The translations under genes and the position numbers were made by a program. A stretch of DNA of 64,000 bases from Microbacterium pumilum (GTDB taxonomy: Bacteria > Actinomycetota > Actinomycetes > Actinomycetales > Microbacteriaceae). The first letter of the stretch is position 1; each line of letters begins with the position of its first letter. This document shows, in pieces, positions 35,731 to 47,045 of this stretch. Under the pieces are notes generated by a model. It was not told the DNA's origin. It made no database searches and saw only the letters and a program-made list of their open reading frames with translations. The DNA is taken from assembly GCF_039530225.1 (NCBI RefSeq), contig NZ_BAAAOH010000001.1, positions 434,001-498,000 of the forward strand. The letters run 5' to 3'.

Positions 35731-36895
35731 TTGCGGATATTCAACTCGAGGAACTCGGCGCCGGCGTCGTGAAGCGCACGACTCGCATGGCCGATGGACG
35801 CGCGCTGATCTACTACGACGATCCCGACACGACGCTCGGCCCCGACCGCGCCGTCGACGCTCGCGAAGCCTTCGCGCGACCAGAGACCGCGACGATGCGC
35901 CGCGACCCGCTCACCGGAGACTGGGTCTCGATCGCGGCAGCTCGCCAGAACCGTGCCTTCCTGCCGCCAGCCGAGTTGGACCCGCTCGCACCGCAGACGC
36001 CGACGAACCCGTCCGAGATCCCGTCCCGCTACGACGTCGCCGTCTTCGAGAACAAGTCCCCCTCGTTCGGCCCCGCCCTCGCCGCCGCGCAGGGCGACGC
36101 TCCGTCCGGCGCCGACGCCCCGCAGGGTCTCGACGACCTCGACGCTCCGGGGCTCGGGCGCACCCGCACCTCGGTCGGCCGTTGCGAGGTCGTGTGCTTC
36201 AGCCCGGAGCACTCCGGCTCGTTCGGCACTCAGTCCCGCACGCGCGCCCGCACCGTCATCGAGGCGTGGGCCGACCGTACCGCCGCGCTGTCCGCCCTTC
36301 CCGGCGTCGAGCAGGTGTTCCCGTTCGAGAACCGCGGCGAGGCGATCGGCGTCACGCTCGCGCACCCCCACGGACAGATCTACGCCTACCCGTACATCAC
36401 CCCGCGGACGATGAGCCTGCTCGCCTCGATCGACCGCGAGGGGCCTGACCTCTTCGCGCGCATCCTCGAGTTCGAGCAGGGATCGGGGCGCGTCATCCTG
36501 ACCGGCCAGCACTGGACCGCGTTCGTGCCGTTCGCCGCCCGCTGGCCCCTCGAAGTACACCTGATGCCTCACCGCCACGTGCCCGACCTCGCCGCCACGA
36601 CGCCGGAGGAGCGCGACGAACTCGCACCGCTCTACCTGCGCCTGCTTCGCGGAGTCGACGCGCTCTACGACTCCCCCACGCCATACATCGCCGCCTGGCA
36701 TCAGGCGCCCGTTCACCGCGGCCGCGACACCGCACGTCTGCACCTTCAGCTCACGTCGCCCCGGCGCGCTGCGGACAAGCTCAAGTTCCTCGCCGGATCC
36801 GAAGCCGCGATGGGCGCGTGGATCGGCGACATCCCACCCGAGACCTCCGCCGCGCGCCTGCGAGATGCGGTCGCATCGATTCCGGAGGTGACCGA

Positions 36896-36899
<4 letters not shown>
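35724..36899 (+). CDS. galT: Galactose-1-phosphate uridylyltransferase
   Basis: Transfers UMP from UDP-glucose to galactose 1-phosphate; 391 aa from GTG 35724. The region around residues 10-50 ('GAGVVKRTT...LIYYDD', 'RRDPLTGDWVSIAAARQNR') fits actinobacterial GalT and the nucleophile motif HPHGQ is intact, as is 'HLMPHRHVPDL'. No clear ribosome site precedes the GTG, so a leaderless or unusual start is possible; the open frame from 35676 crosses the operators. The stop overlaps galK by 4 bp (GTGA). Confidence 0.93.
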
Positions 36900-38023
<1,124 letters not shown>

Positions 38024-38064
38024 CCCGGCCGCTTCCTCCCGATCACGCGCCCCTTCCCTGCCGT

Positions 38065-38120
38065 TTACGGACGCGACACGCCGTCTCACCCCGAGGGCGC
38101 GCGGCGTGTCGCGTCCGTAA
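38065..38120. repeat. Palindromic intergenic repeat, family A copy 5
   Basis: Perfect 19-bp arms (38065-38083 and 38102-38120) with an 18-nt loop. Located 42 bp after the galK stop and 100 bp before the hydrolase start, between two genes on the same strand. The probable role is galK terminator. Confidence 0.94.
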
Positions 38121-39056
<936 letters not shown>

Positions 39057-39068
39057 GCCGAGCCTCTC

Positions 39069-39908
39069 CTAGTCGCCCTGGGGTCGCAGCGCGCGCAGAC
39101 CCGCGACCGCGAGCGGCACGAGCAGCACCAGCAGGGCGACGACGACGGCTGCGATGCCGATTGCCTGGTTCGACGGGTCGCCGGTCAACCGGCCGACGGC
39201 GAGCCACGAGAGTCCCCACGCGAGTGCGATGCCCGGGGCGACCCGCCATCCGCTCGCCCAGGCGATGCCGAGCCCGATCACCGCGACCACTGCAAGGACG
39301 GCCAGACCCCAGGCGGAGGCGGCATCCGCCCACGATTCGGGCACGATCCCGGTGAGCCAGGCGGCGATGTTCGCGACGGTGGCGAGGGTGACCCAACCCA
39401 GGTGCAGACCCGTCACCCCGTCGATCAGCAGCGCATCGACCCAGCCGCCGCGGGGCGTGCGAGTGACGACGGAGATGCGGAACGTGATGCACAGCGCGAT
39501 GAGCAGCAGCACGATGACGACGACGGTCCATTCGATCGTCAGCAGCTGCGCGGCGACGAGCCACAGCCCGTTGAGCACGATCGTCAGGGCGATCCACCAC
39601 CCGATCGCACGCTGCCGTCCCGACGCCCGCTGACTCGGCAGCGCCTGCCAGACGACGTAGGCCGCGAGCCCCAGGTAGATGACCGACCAGATGCTGAACG
39701 CGGGCGTCGCGGGCGCGAGATACGAGCCCTGGGCGGAGAGCTGACCGCCCTGCGAGTTCTGCACCTCCGTGCCGCCGAGCCCACCGACGCCGACCGCCAC
39801 CGCCACCAGTGTGAAGCCGAGTGCGGAGATCACCGCGATCTGACGGACCAGATCGAGGGGGGTGGATGCCGCGGCATCCTTTTCGCGCGTCGTCGAGGTC
39901 TCCGTCAT
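39069..39908 (-). CDS. TspO/MBR-like (tryptophan-rich sensory protein) membrane protein
   Basis: Multi-span membrane protein of 279 aa from ATG 39908; the frame continues upstream only through the family A repeat. Hydrophobic spans start near residue 22. Recognisable blocks are 'PAFSIWSVIYLGLAAYVVW', then 'NGLWLVAAQLL' and 'GLHLGWVTLATVANIAAW', which resemble longer actinobacterial proteins labelled tryptophan-rich sensory protein. Classical TspO binds porphyrins; whether this one does is unknown, and it is longer than classical TspO by about 100 residues. A generic integral membrane protein is the alternative. Confidence 0.65.
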   Translation of the reverse strand: MTETSTTREKDAAASTPLDLVRQIAVISALGFTLVAVAVGVGGLGGTEVQNSQGGQLSAQGSYLAPATPAFSIWSVIYLGLAAYVVWQALPSQRASGRQRAIGWWIALTIVLNGLWLVAAQLLTIEWTVVVIVLLLIALCITFRISVVTRTPRGGWVDALLIDGVTGLHLGWVTLATVANIAAWLTGIVPESWADAASAWGLAVLAVVAVIGLGIAWASGWRVAPGIALAWGLSWLAVGRLTGDPSNQAIGIAAVVVALLVLLVPLAVAGLRALRPQGD

Positions 39909-39996
39909 GGAACCACGGTACGTGCGCCGGGGTCCGCGTACGCGGGGTTGACACGGCGGATCCGGTCGTGCCCCTCCCCCGGCCGCCCCGATACCG

Positions 39997-40052
39997 TTAC
40001 GGACGCGACACGCCGCCCCGCCTCGGCGGTGAACGGCGTGTCGCGTCCGTAA
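39997..40052. repeat. Palindromic intergenic repeat, family A copy 6
   Basis: Perfect 19-bp arms (39997-40015 and 40034-40052) with an 18-nt loop. It lies 11 bp after the GH3 stop (40063) and 89 bp before the TspO-like start. It is the probable terminator of the MFS-GH3 operon. Confidence 0.94.
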
Positions 40053-40062
40053 TCGGCAGTCG

Positions 40063-42369
40063 CTACTGGGGGGCATTCGCCATCGCGATGAGGCCGTCGA
40101 TCATCTCGGTCGTGATGCCGCCCTCGCCGGCGGCGAACATGCCGGCCCGGCCGATCGGGAACGACTCCATCATCTTCGTCATGTCCACGCCCTCCGGCAT
40201 GATCGACGTCGCACCCTCCATGCCGCCCATCATCTGGGCGATGGCAGCCTGCACGATCGGCCCGACCACGGGGTGCGCCATGACCTCGCCGATCGACGAT
40301 GTGCGCGACAGCGTCAACGCGACCGGATCGCCCTCGACGGTCACGGACACCGACGAACGGATGTCGCGGCTCGACGCCGCGACGTCGAAATCGTAGTCAC
40401 CGCCCTCAACGACCCAGCTGTCGGTGCGGATGTCCCAGTACGCGAGGTCCTTGCGGCGCACCGTGAGCACCACATCGCGGCTCTCACCGGCCTCGAGCGC
40501 CACCGACGCGAACGCCTTGAGCTCGCGCTCGGGGCGCTGCACGGCTCCGCCCGGGAGCGACGTGTAGACCTGCACGACCTCTCGGCCGGCGCGGTCACCG
40601 GTATTCGACACCGGTACGCGCACCTCGACATCACCGTCGGCGCCGACCTGGGCGGTCGCCGGACCATACGCGAAGGTCGTGTACGAGAGTCCATGCCCGA
40701 ATGGGAATGCGACGTCCATGTGCCGCGCGTCGTACCAGCGGTAGCCCACGAACAGTCCCTCGCCGTAGCGGACGTGCGAGAACTCGCCCGGGAAGTCGAG
40801 GTATGCAGGAGTGTCCTCGAGGCGCAGCGGGATCGTCTCGGTGAGCTTGCCCGAGGGGTTGACCACACCGTAGAGCACGTCGGCGATCGCGCCGCCGCCG
40901 GCCTGGCCGAGCAGCCAGCCTTCGACGATCGCGGGCACCCGGTCGGCGAAGGGCAGCGCCACGACACCGCCGTTCGAGAGCACCACGACGACGTTCGGGT
41001 TGACCTCGAGCACGGCATCGAGCAGTTCGAGCTGGTCGGCCGGGAGATCGATGTCCTCGCGGTCGTAGCCCTCGGACTCGAGGCGGGCAGGGAGGCCGAG
41101 GAACAGCACGGCGACCTCCTGGTCCGCGGCGAGCGCGACGGCGTCCGCACGGAGTCGCTCGACCTCGGCAGGATCGGGGTCGACGGCGATCGAGAAGCCC
41201 TGCGACTGGAAGACGTAGTCCTCGTTCGCGTGCGCGACGATCTCGAGCGCGACGTCGTCGACGCGCGTGGGGTTGATCATCGACGAGCCGGCGCCCTGGA
41301 AGCGCGGCTGGTCGACGAACGCGCCGATGAGGGCGACGGAGCGGTAGCGCTGCAGCGGCAGCACAGTGCCTGAGCCTGTCGCAGGGGCCTCGTTCTTCAG
41401 CAGCACCATGGAGCGGCCCGCCGCCTCGCGCGCGAGTGCATGGTGTGCATCGACGTCGAGCGGACCGTCGATCCGACCGGCACCTTCCGAGGCCTTGCGC
41501 ACCAGTTCGAGCACTCGACCGGCGGCGACATCCACGACGGACTCCTCCAGCGAGCCGCCCTGCACCGCAGCCACGATCTGCGCGTCGGTGATGCCCATGG
41601 ACGACGGCATCTCGAGGTCCATCCCGGCGGCGAGGCCCGGAACGCGCTCGTTGACCGCGCCCCAGTCCGACACCACGAGACCCTCGAAACCCCACTCATC
41701 GCGCAGCACCTTGGTCAGCAGCCACGGGTCCTCCGACGCGTACACGCCGTTGATGCGGTTGTACGAGCACATGACGGTCCACGGCTGCGCGTCTTCGACC
41801 ACGCGCTCGAAGCCGCGGAGGTAGATCTCGCGCAGCGGCCGGGGGTCGACATCCGACGACGACCGCATGCGGTCGTTCTCCTGGTTGTTCGCGGCGAAGT
41901 GCTTGAGCGAGGTGCCCACTCCTTTCGACTGGATGCCGCGCACGATCGCCGCACCCAGCACACCCGAGACGATCGGGTCCTCCGAGAAGTACTCGAAGTT
42001 GCGACCGCAGAGCGGCGAGCGCTTGATGTTGATGCCGGGACCGAGCAGCACCGCCACGTTCTCGATCGAGGTCTCGATGCCGAGCGCCTCGCCGACGCGC
42101 GCGACGAGGTCGACATCCCACGACGAGCCGATGCCCACCGCCGGCGGGAAGCAGGTCGCCGGCACGCTGTCGCCGAGGCCGAGGTGGTCGCCGCCCCCGC
42201 GCTGCTTGCGCAGCCCGTGCGGGCCGTCGGTGACCATGATCGACGGGATGCCGAGCCGCTCGATCGGCTTGGTGTACCAGAAGCTCGCGCCGCTCGTGAG
42301 AGATGCCTTCTCTTCGAGGGTCAGGTCGGCGACGGTGGCGGCTGCCCCGCGGGTCGTGGTGTCGGTCAT
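40063..42369 (-). CDS. GH3 beta-glucosidase
   Basis: Retaining beta-glucosidase, 768 aa from ATG 42369, placed by an AAGGA site 9 nt upstream (the ATG at 42378 is too close to it). Conserved GH3 blocks are 'VTDGPHGLRKQ', 'FEYFSEDP', 'KHFAANNQE' and the nucleophile Asp235 in VVSDWG. The (alpha/beta)6 domain, a fibronectin-III-like domain and a Met-rich C-terminal tail of about 85 residues follow. No signal peptide. It is 28 bp behind an MFS gene, so imported beta-glucosides (e.g. cellobiose or aryl-glucosides) would be hydrolysed inside. A repeat-like DNA segment lies within the gene at 41366-41389. Confidence 0.94.
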   Translation of the reverse strand: MTDTTTRGAAATVADLTLEEKASLTSGASFWYTKPIERLGIPSIMVTDGPHGLRKQRGGGDHLGLGDSVPATCFPPAVGIGSSWDVDLVARVGEALGIETSIENVAVLLGPGINIKRSPLCGRNFEYFSEDPIVSGVLGAAIVRGIQSKGVGTSLKHFAANNQENDRMRSSSDVDPRPLREIYLRGFERVVEDAQPWTVMCSYNRINGVYASEDPWLLTKVLRDEWGFEGLVVSDWGAVNERVPGLAAGMDLEMPSSMGITDAQIVAAVQGGSLEESVVDVAAGRVLELVRKASEGAGRIDGPLDVDAHHALAREAAGRSMVLLKNEAPATGSGTVLPLQRYRSVALIGAFVDQPRFQGAGSSMINPTRVDDVALEIVAHANEDYVFQSQGFSIAVDPDPAEVERLRADAVALAADQEVAVLFLGLPARLESEGYDREDIDLPADQLELLDAVLEVNPNVVVVLSNGGVVALPFADRVPAIVEGWLLGQAGGGAIADVLYGVVNPSGKLTETIPLRLEDTPAYLDFPGEFSHVRYGEGLFVGYRWYDARHMDVAFPFGHGLSYTTFAYGPATAQVGADGDVEVRVPVSNTGDRAGREVVQVYTSLPGGAVQRPERELKAFASVALEAGESRDVVLTVRRKDLAYWDIRTDSWVVEGGDYDFDVAASSRDIRSSVSVTVEGDPVALTLSRTSSIGEVMAHPVVGPIVQAAIAQMMGGMEGATSIMPEGVDMTKMMESFPIGRAGMFAAGEGGITTEMIDGLIAMANAPQ

Positions 42370-42397
42370 GTCGACCATCCTTTCGTGGGAACGGGAA

Positions 42398-43693
42398 TCA
42401 GCGTGTGGCCTTGATCGGCCAGATCGCGAAGGCCCCGAGCAGGCCGAGCACGATGGCGACGGGGAACAGCGCGGCGTAGCCGAACGCGAGCGCGATCGCT
42501 CCGGCGATGCCGGGGGCGAGGGTCTGCGGCAGCGTGGCGGCGATGTTGACGATGCCGAGGTCCTTCGCGAACGACTTGGCCGACGGCAGCACCTCGCTCA
42601 TCAGGGCGGTGTCGACCGCCTGGAACATGCCGAAGCCGAACCCGGCGACGAACGTCATGATCAGCCACGACGTGAAGTCCGGCCAGATCCACGGCAGCAG
42701 GAAACCGAGCGCGACGACGGCCGCCGAGCCGAAGACGAAGGGCTTGCGGCGGCCGACCCTGTCGGACAGCGGCCCCGAGACGGCGGTGGAGATGAGGATG
42801 CCGACCAGGCTCAGCAGTCCGAGCAGAGGGATGACCGCTTCCGGCGCCTCGACATGGAAATAGTCCGTGAGCAGGTACAGCTGCAGACCCGTGACGGCGA
42901 AGTAGCCGGTGTAGAGCAGGAGCCGACCGGTGAACGCCCAGAAGAAGTCGGGGTGCTTCACCGGGTTGACCCAGAACGTCCGGACGAAGTCGCCGAACCG
43001 GAAGGGCTCCTTGCGCATCTCGGCGCTCGAGTAGTCGGGGTTGAAGACGATGAACAGGGTGAGCAGCACGATCGCGATGACGGCGAAGATGACGTAGCCG
43101 AGCGTGATGCTGTGGAAGAACATCGAGCCGACGATCTGGCCGCCGATCGCACCGACCATGAGGCCGATGCCCGACAGCGCCGCGAACGTGCCACGGCGCT
43201 TCAGCGGCACGCGATCGGGCATGACCGCCGACAGCGGACCCTGCGAGAAGTTGAAGCAGATCTGCACGAGCGTCCACGCGAGGATGATGCCCACGACGGA
43301 GTTCGCGGCCGCCAGACCCACGAGCGACAGAGACCCGGCGAGCGCACCGAGGATGATCCACGGTGCCCGGCGTCCGAACGTCGAGCGGGTGCGGTCGGAG
43401 ATCTGCCCGGCGATGGGCTGCGCGAGCATGGCGGCGAAGGCTCCGACCGTCGCCACGACCGTGTAGACCGCGAGCTTCTGCTCGTCGCCGAACTGCAGGG
43501 CGATCTGCTGCGGGAGCAGGATGCCGGGAACCGCGCCCCACACCAGGAAGATTCCGAGGTTCGCGGGGATGATCCACCACATCAGGCGGCGGAGACCCTT
43601 CACGGGTGCGGGCGGGTCATCGTTCCCTGCGGCCTCGGCGAGGAAGGTGTTCTCCGTCATCGGCTCGGCGATGCGGGAAGGTGCGTCTGACAT
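42398..43693 (-). CDS. MFS transporter, probable glycoside importer
   Basis: Twelve-span major facilitator of 431 aa from ATG 43693. The intracellular loop 'GQISDRTRSTFGRRAPWI' is the MFS motif A between spans 2 and 3 and is close to that of GPH/SLC45-like sugar carriers. A second copy, 'GPLSDRVGRRKP', opens the C-terminal half. It is co-transcribed with the GH3 beta-glucosidase and divergent from a TetR gene with a palindrome between them. A proton-linked beta-glucoside importer is the likely role (inference). Confidence 0.88.
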   Translation of the reverse strand: MSDAPSRIAEPMTENTFLAEAAGNDDPPAPVKGLRRLMWWIIPANLGIFLVWGAVPGILLPQQIALQFGDEQKLAVYTVVATVGAFAAMLAQPIAGQISDRTRSTFGRRAPWIILGALAGSLSLVGLAAANSVVGIILAWTLVQICFNFSQGPLSAVMPDRVPLKRRGTFAALSGIGLMVGAIGGQIVGSMFFHSITLGYVIFAVIAIVLLTLFIVFNPDYSSAEMRKEPFRFGDFVRTFWVNPVKHPDFFWAFTGRLLLYTGYFAVTGLQLYLLTDYFHVEAPEAVIPLLGLLSLVGILISTAVSGPLSDRVGRRKPFVFGSAAVVALGFLLPWIWPDFTSWLIMTFVAGFGFGMFQAVDTALMSEVLPSAKSFAKDLGIVNIAATLPQTLAPGIAGAIALAFGYAALFPVAIVLGLLGAFAIWPIKATR

Positions 43694-43736
43694 CGTTGTC
43701 GGGTGTTCCTTTCGGAGCCGCCTTGGCCCCTCGTCG

Positions 43737-43759
43737 AAAACCATACGATATTTGGTTTT
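43737..43759. promoter_or_regulatory. TetR-type operator in the MFS/TetR divergent promoter
   Basis: AAAACCA (43737-43743) and TGGTTTT (43753-43759) are perfect 7-bp arms with a 9-nt spacer, in an AT-rich block between the two divergent start codons (43693 and 43793). It probably binds the adjacent TetR protein. Confidence 0.72.
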
Positions 43760-43792
43760 GAGAAATCAAGCGTTGTTCGGTTTACTTCAGTT

Positions 43793-44434
43793 ATGGCAGA
43801 CAGCCGAAAGGGCCAGCGGGGTTCCTACGCCAAGGGCGTGGCGAAGCGAGAGGAGATCCTCGAGCGGGCGCTCGAGGTGATCGCGCGCGAGGGGTATCGA
43901 GGGGCATCCGTCAAAGTGCTCGCCGAAGCCGTGGGCCTCAGCCAGGCGGGACTTCTCCACTACTTCGACAGCAAGGAAGAGCTCTTCACCGAGATCGTGC
44001 GCAAGCGCGACGAGGTCGACATGCGCCACTACGGGACGGACGCGTTCGACGACGCGACCATTCCCGGTCTCCGCGAGGGCTACGTCTCCGTCATCCGTCA
44101 CAACAGCGACGTTCCCGGGCTCGTCCAGCTGTACTCGCAGATGTCGGTCGACGCGGCGGATGCGCAGCATCCCGCCCACCGCTTCTTCATCGAGCGCGGC
44201 GAGAACCTGCGCGCCGTCTTCGCGTCGGTGATCGCCGAACGCAGCCGGTCGGGCGAGATCACCGACCAGATCGATCCCGAGGTCCTCGCGCGCATCTTCC
44301 AGGCCGTCGCCGACGGCTTGCAGCTGCAGTGGATGCTGGAACCCGAGGTCGACATGGCCGCCATCGTGGAGCAGCTGTTCGATCTGCTCACCCACACCCC
44401 GACAGACAGGATCACCGATGATCGCAGCAACTGA
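43793..44434 (+). CDS. TetR-family transcriptional regulator
   Basis: Regulator of 213 aa from ATG 43793; the frame upstream runs through the operator and is rejected. The N-terminal HTH (residues about 20-65: 'EILERALEVIAREGYRGASVKVLAEAVGLSQAGLLHYF') is followed by a helical ligand-binding domain. It is divergent from MFS-GH3 and overlaps the following carboxylesterase by 17 bp, so it probably controls both directions. The ligand is unknown; a glucoside or aglycone is plausible from context. Confidence 0.92.
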   Translation: MADSRKGQRGSYAKGVAKREEILERALEVIAREGYRGASVKVLAEAVGLSQAGLLHYFDSKEELFTEIVRKRDEVDMRHYGTDAFDDATIPGLREGYVSVIRHNSDVPGLVQLYSQMSVDAADAQHPAHRFFIERGENLRAVFASVIAERSRSGEITDQIDPEVLARIFQAVADGLQLQWMLEPEVDMAAIVEQLFDLLTHTPTDRITDDRSN

Positions 44435-45923
44435 GGCTCCGGTCGTGAGGATCGCGCCAGGCGCCGTGCGCGGCTTCTGGCGCGGCACACCCGGCGCGCC
44501 CGGGGCTTCGGCCGCGTTCCTCGGCATCCCGTTCGCGAAGGCGCCGGAGGGCGACCTCCGGTTCGAGGCTCCGGTTGCGCCCGACCCGTGGGACGACGTG
44601 CGCGACGCCGTCGAGTACGGTGCGACTGCGCAGCGGGGCGACTCGGGGATCACGCTGATCCCCGAGCCATGGGTGCCTGGCGAGTCCACGCTGAACGTCA
44701 ACGTGTTCACGCCCGTTCCGGGCGAGTCGTCGGCATCACTGCCGGTGCTGGTGTACATCCACGGCGGCGGCTACATCGCCGGATCGCCCGCAAGCCCCTG
44801 GTATGACGGCCGAGCGTTCAACCGCGACGGCGTCGTGACCGTCTCGTTGTCGTATCGCCTCGGCTTCGACGGCTTCGGGCATATCCCCGGTGCACCGTCG
44901 AACCGCGGGGTTCGGGACTGGCTCGCGGCGCTCGAGTGGGTCCGCGAGAACATCGCCGCGTTCGGCGGCGACCCCTCGCGCGTCACCATCGCGGGGCAAT
45001 CCGCCGGTGGCGGAGCGGTGCTGACACTGCTCGGGATGCCGGTGGCCCAGCACCTGTTCCACGCGGTCTGGGCGCTCTCGGGCGCCCTCGGCGACGTGAC
45101 TCCGGAGCGGGCACGAACGCTGTCCGCCCGACTGGCGGGTCTTGCGGAGGTCTCGCCGACGCGCGAGGGATTCGCCTCGCTGCCCGAGGATCGTCTGCGC
45201 GAACTGCAGGAGCGAGCCGGATCGGCCGACGACGGCAAGCCGCTGGCCGGCGTCCGCACGCTGCTCGACGAGGGACTCCCTTGGGGACCGATGATCGACG
45301 GCGACCTGATCACCCGCTCGACCCTTGAGTCGCTCGGGGCGGGCGTCGGCGCCGAGAAGCCGCTCGTGCTCGGCGCGACCGACGACGAGTTCACGATGAT
45401 CGCCGACGGGCAGAAGGGCAAGCTGCGCTTCATCCCGGTCTCGCTGGCGCTCGGCAGGATGGGCCTGGATCGCCCGGCGCGGAAGGCCTATCTCGCCGCG
45501 AACAAGGCTCAGCGGTCGAAGGGCACGGCGGCGATGCTCGGACGCTTCATGACCGACCGCCTCTTTCGCACCGGAGTAGTACGGGTCGCCCACACTCGTT
45601 CCGCGGCCGACGCGGACTCGCCGACGTGGGCATATCGCTTCTCATTCAGGTCGCCCACGATGGGATGGGCGGTCCACTGCCTCGATGTGCCGTTCTGGTT
45701 CGACTGCCTCGAGGCGGACGGCGTCAGCGCGATCGCCGGCGACGCGCCTCCCCGGGCTCTCGCGGCAGCGGTGCACGATGCCGCCGCCGCGTTCGTCCGG
45801 GACGGCGACCCCGGTTGGACGCCGTGGTCGCCCGACCTCGAGTCGGTGCGGGTGTTCGGCGGCGACCCCACGGTTCCCGCGGTCGTGGCAAACGGCTACG
45901 CGAGCGTCGACGCGCTGGTCTGA
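44418..45923 (+). CDS. Carboxylesterase, type B family
   Basis: Esterase of 501 aa whose ATG lies 17 bp inside the tetR end. Type-B motifs are present: 'FLGIPFAKAPEGDLRF', oxyanion-hole HGGGY, nucleophile serine in AGQSAGGG, and a C-terminal Trp-rich region with 'WAVHCLDVPFWFD' near the expected His. It is cytoplasmic (no signal peptide). Co-expression with the MFS-GH3 operon suggests removal of an acyl group from an imported glucoside. The second type-B esterase, at 12052-13629, is distinct. Confidence 0.92.
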   Translation: MIAATEAPVVRIAPGAVRGFWRGTPGAPGASAAFLGIPFAKAPEGDLRFEAPVAPDPWDDVRDAVEYGATAQRGDSGITLIPEPWVPGESTLNVNVFTPVPGESSASLPVLVYIHGGGYIAGSPASPWYDGRAFNRDGVVTVSLSYRLGFDGFGHIPGAPSNRGVRDWLAALEWVRENIAAFGGDPSRVTIAGQSAGGGAVLTLLGMPVAQHLFHAVWALSGALGDVTPERARTLSARLAGLAEVSPTREGFASLPEDRLRELQERAGSADDGKPLAGVRTLLDEGLPWGPMIDGDLITRSTLESLGAGVGAEKPLVLGATDDEFTMIADGQKGKLRFIPVSLALGRMGLDRPARKAYLAANKAQRSKGTAAMLGRFMTDRLFRTGVVRVAHTRSAADADSPTWAYRFSFRSPTMGWAVHCLDVPFWFDCLEADGVSAIAGDAPPRALAAAVHDAAAAFVRDGDPGWTPWSPDLESVRVFGGDPTVPAVVANGYASVDALV

Positions 45924-45948
45924 GCCGCGCCCGCCCGCCCCTTGACCG

Positions 45949-46004
45949 TTACGGACGCGACACGCCGCGCCGCTCGCCCGGGCGACGGCGTGTCGCGTCC
46001 GTAA
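45949..46004. repeat. Palindromic intergenic repeat, family A copy 7
   Basis: Perfect arms at 45949-45967 and 45986-46004. The 18-nt loop contains the perfect palindrome TCGCCCGGGCGA. The flanks also pair (CCCCTT..CCGTT with AACGG..AAGGGG). It lies between convergent genes, 26 bp from the esterase stop and 20 bp from the oxidoreductase stop. It is the only copy in a convergent gap. Confidence 0.95.
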
Positions 46005-46023
46005 ACGGCGAAAGGGGGTGGGG

Positions 46024-47010
46024 TCACGCCAGAGCGGCGATGACTCCGCGCTCGAAGAGTTCGACCCCGGAATGGTCGTACGCAGCCTCCGGGAAGTAGT
46101 GGATGGAGTAGCCGAGGCCGTGCTGGGCACGGCGGGCGAGCCGCTCGGCCACCTGCTCGACCGTGCCGAAGCCGTCGGAGGTGAGGTAATCGTGCTCGAT
46201 CACGTCGGCGCGCTTCTCGCCGACGAGCGGGAGCAGGCGGGCCTTGACGGCAGCGAGCCGATCCAGGGCCTCGGCTTCGGTCGCACCGACGATCGTGTTG
46301 AAGTTCGACGAGCGCGTGATGTCGGTGAAGTCGCGCCCGAGCGTGTCGCAGTGGCCGCGCAGGATGCCGCTCTTGTGGTCGAACTCTTCGAGCGAGCCGG
46401 CGAAGTTCGTGTAGCTCGCGTACTGGGCCGCGATCTTGAGAGTGACCTTCTCGCCGGCGCCCGCGATCCAGAAGGGGATGCCGCCATCCTGCAGCGGCAG
46501 CGGGCGCACGATCGCGCCGTCTACCTGATAGTGCTCGCCATCGAGCGTCGCGGTGCCGGTCGTCCACGCCTGATGCATGATCTCGACGCCCTCCCGCAGC
46601 TTCGCGAGGCGCTGCGGGATCTCCGGGAACCCGTAGCCGTACGCGCGCCACTCCTGCTCGTACCACCCGCCGCCGATGCCCATCTCGACCCGGCCGCCCG
46701 AGACGATATCGATCGTCGCGGCGACCTTCGCGAGGTACGCGGGGTTGCGATATCCCATGCACGTGCACATTTGTCCGAGGCGGATGCGGTTCGTCGCCGC
46801 CGCGAACGCCGCCATGAGGGTCCACGCCTCGTGCGTCGCCTCCTCGGTCGCGACCGGAACAGTATGGAAGTGGTCGTACACCCACAGCGATTCCCACGGC
46901 CCCTCATCAGCACGCTGCGCGAGCGTCGCCATGACGCGCCACTGGTCGGCCGGCTTGATGCCGACGAGATCGAGGCGCCAGCCCTGGGGGATGAAGGTTC
47001 CGAATCGCAT
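46024..47010 (-). CDS. LLM-class F420-dependent oxidoreductase
   Basis: Luciferase-like TIM-barrel flavoprotein of 328 aa from ATG 47010. Conserved blocks are 'MRFGTFIPQGW', 'WESLWVYDHF', 'RIRLGQMCTCMGYRNPAYLAK' and the cofactor-binding 'GRVEMGIGGGWYEQE'. These resemble the actinobacterial F420-dependent TIGR03560-type group. The substrate is unknown. It starts 35 bp after the methyltransferase stop on the same strand, so it could be the third gene of that transcript. Confidence 0.88.
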   Translation of the reverse strand: MRFGTFIPQGWRLDLVGIKPADQWRVMATLAQRADEGPWESLWVYDHFHTVPVATEEATHEAWTLMAAFAAATNRIRLGQMCTCMGYRNPAYLAKVAATIDIVSGGRVEMGIGGGWYEQEWRAYGYGFPEIPQRLAKLREGVEIMHQAWTTGTATLDGEHYQVDGAIVRPLPLQDGGIPFWIAGAGEKVTLKIAAQYASYTNFAGSLEEFDHKSGILRGHCDTLGRDFTDITRSSNFNTIVGATEAEALDRLAAVKARLLPLVGEKRADVIEHDYLTSDGFGTVEQVAERLARRAQHGLGYSIHYFPEAAYDHSGVELFERGVIAALA

Positions 47011-47045
47011 GGCCCCCAGCATAGGTCGCAGCGGTTGCCGACCGG

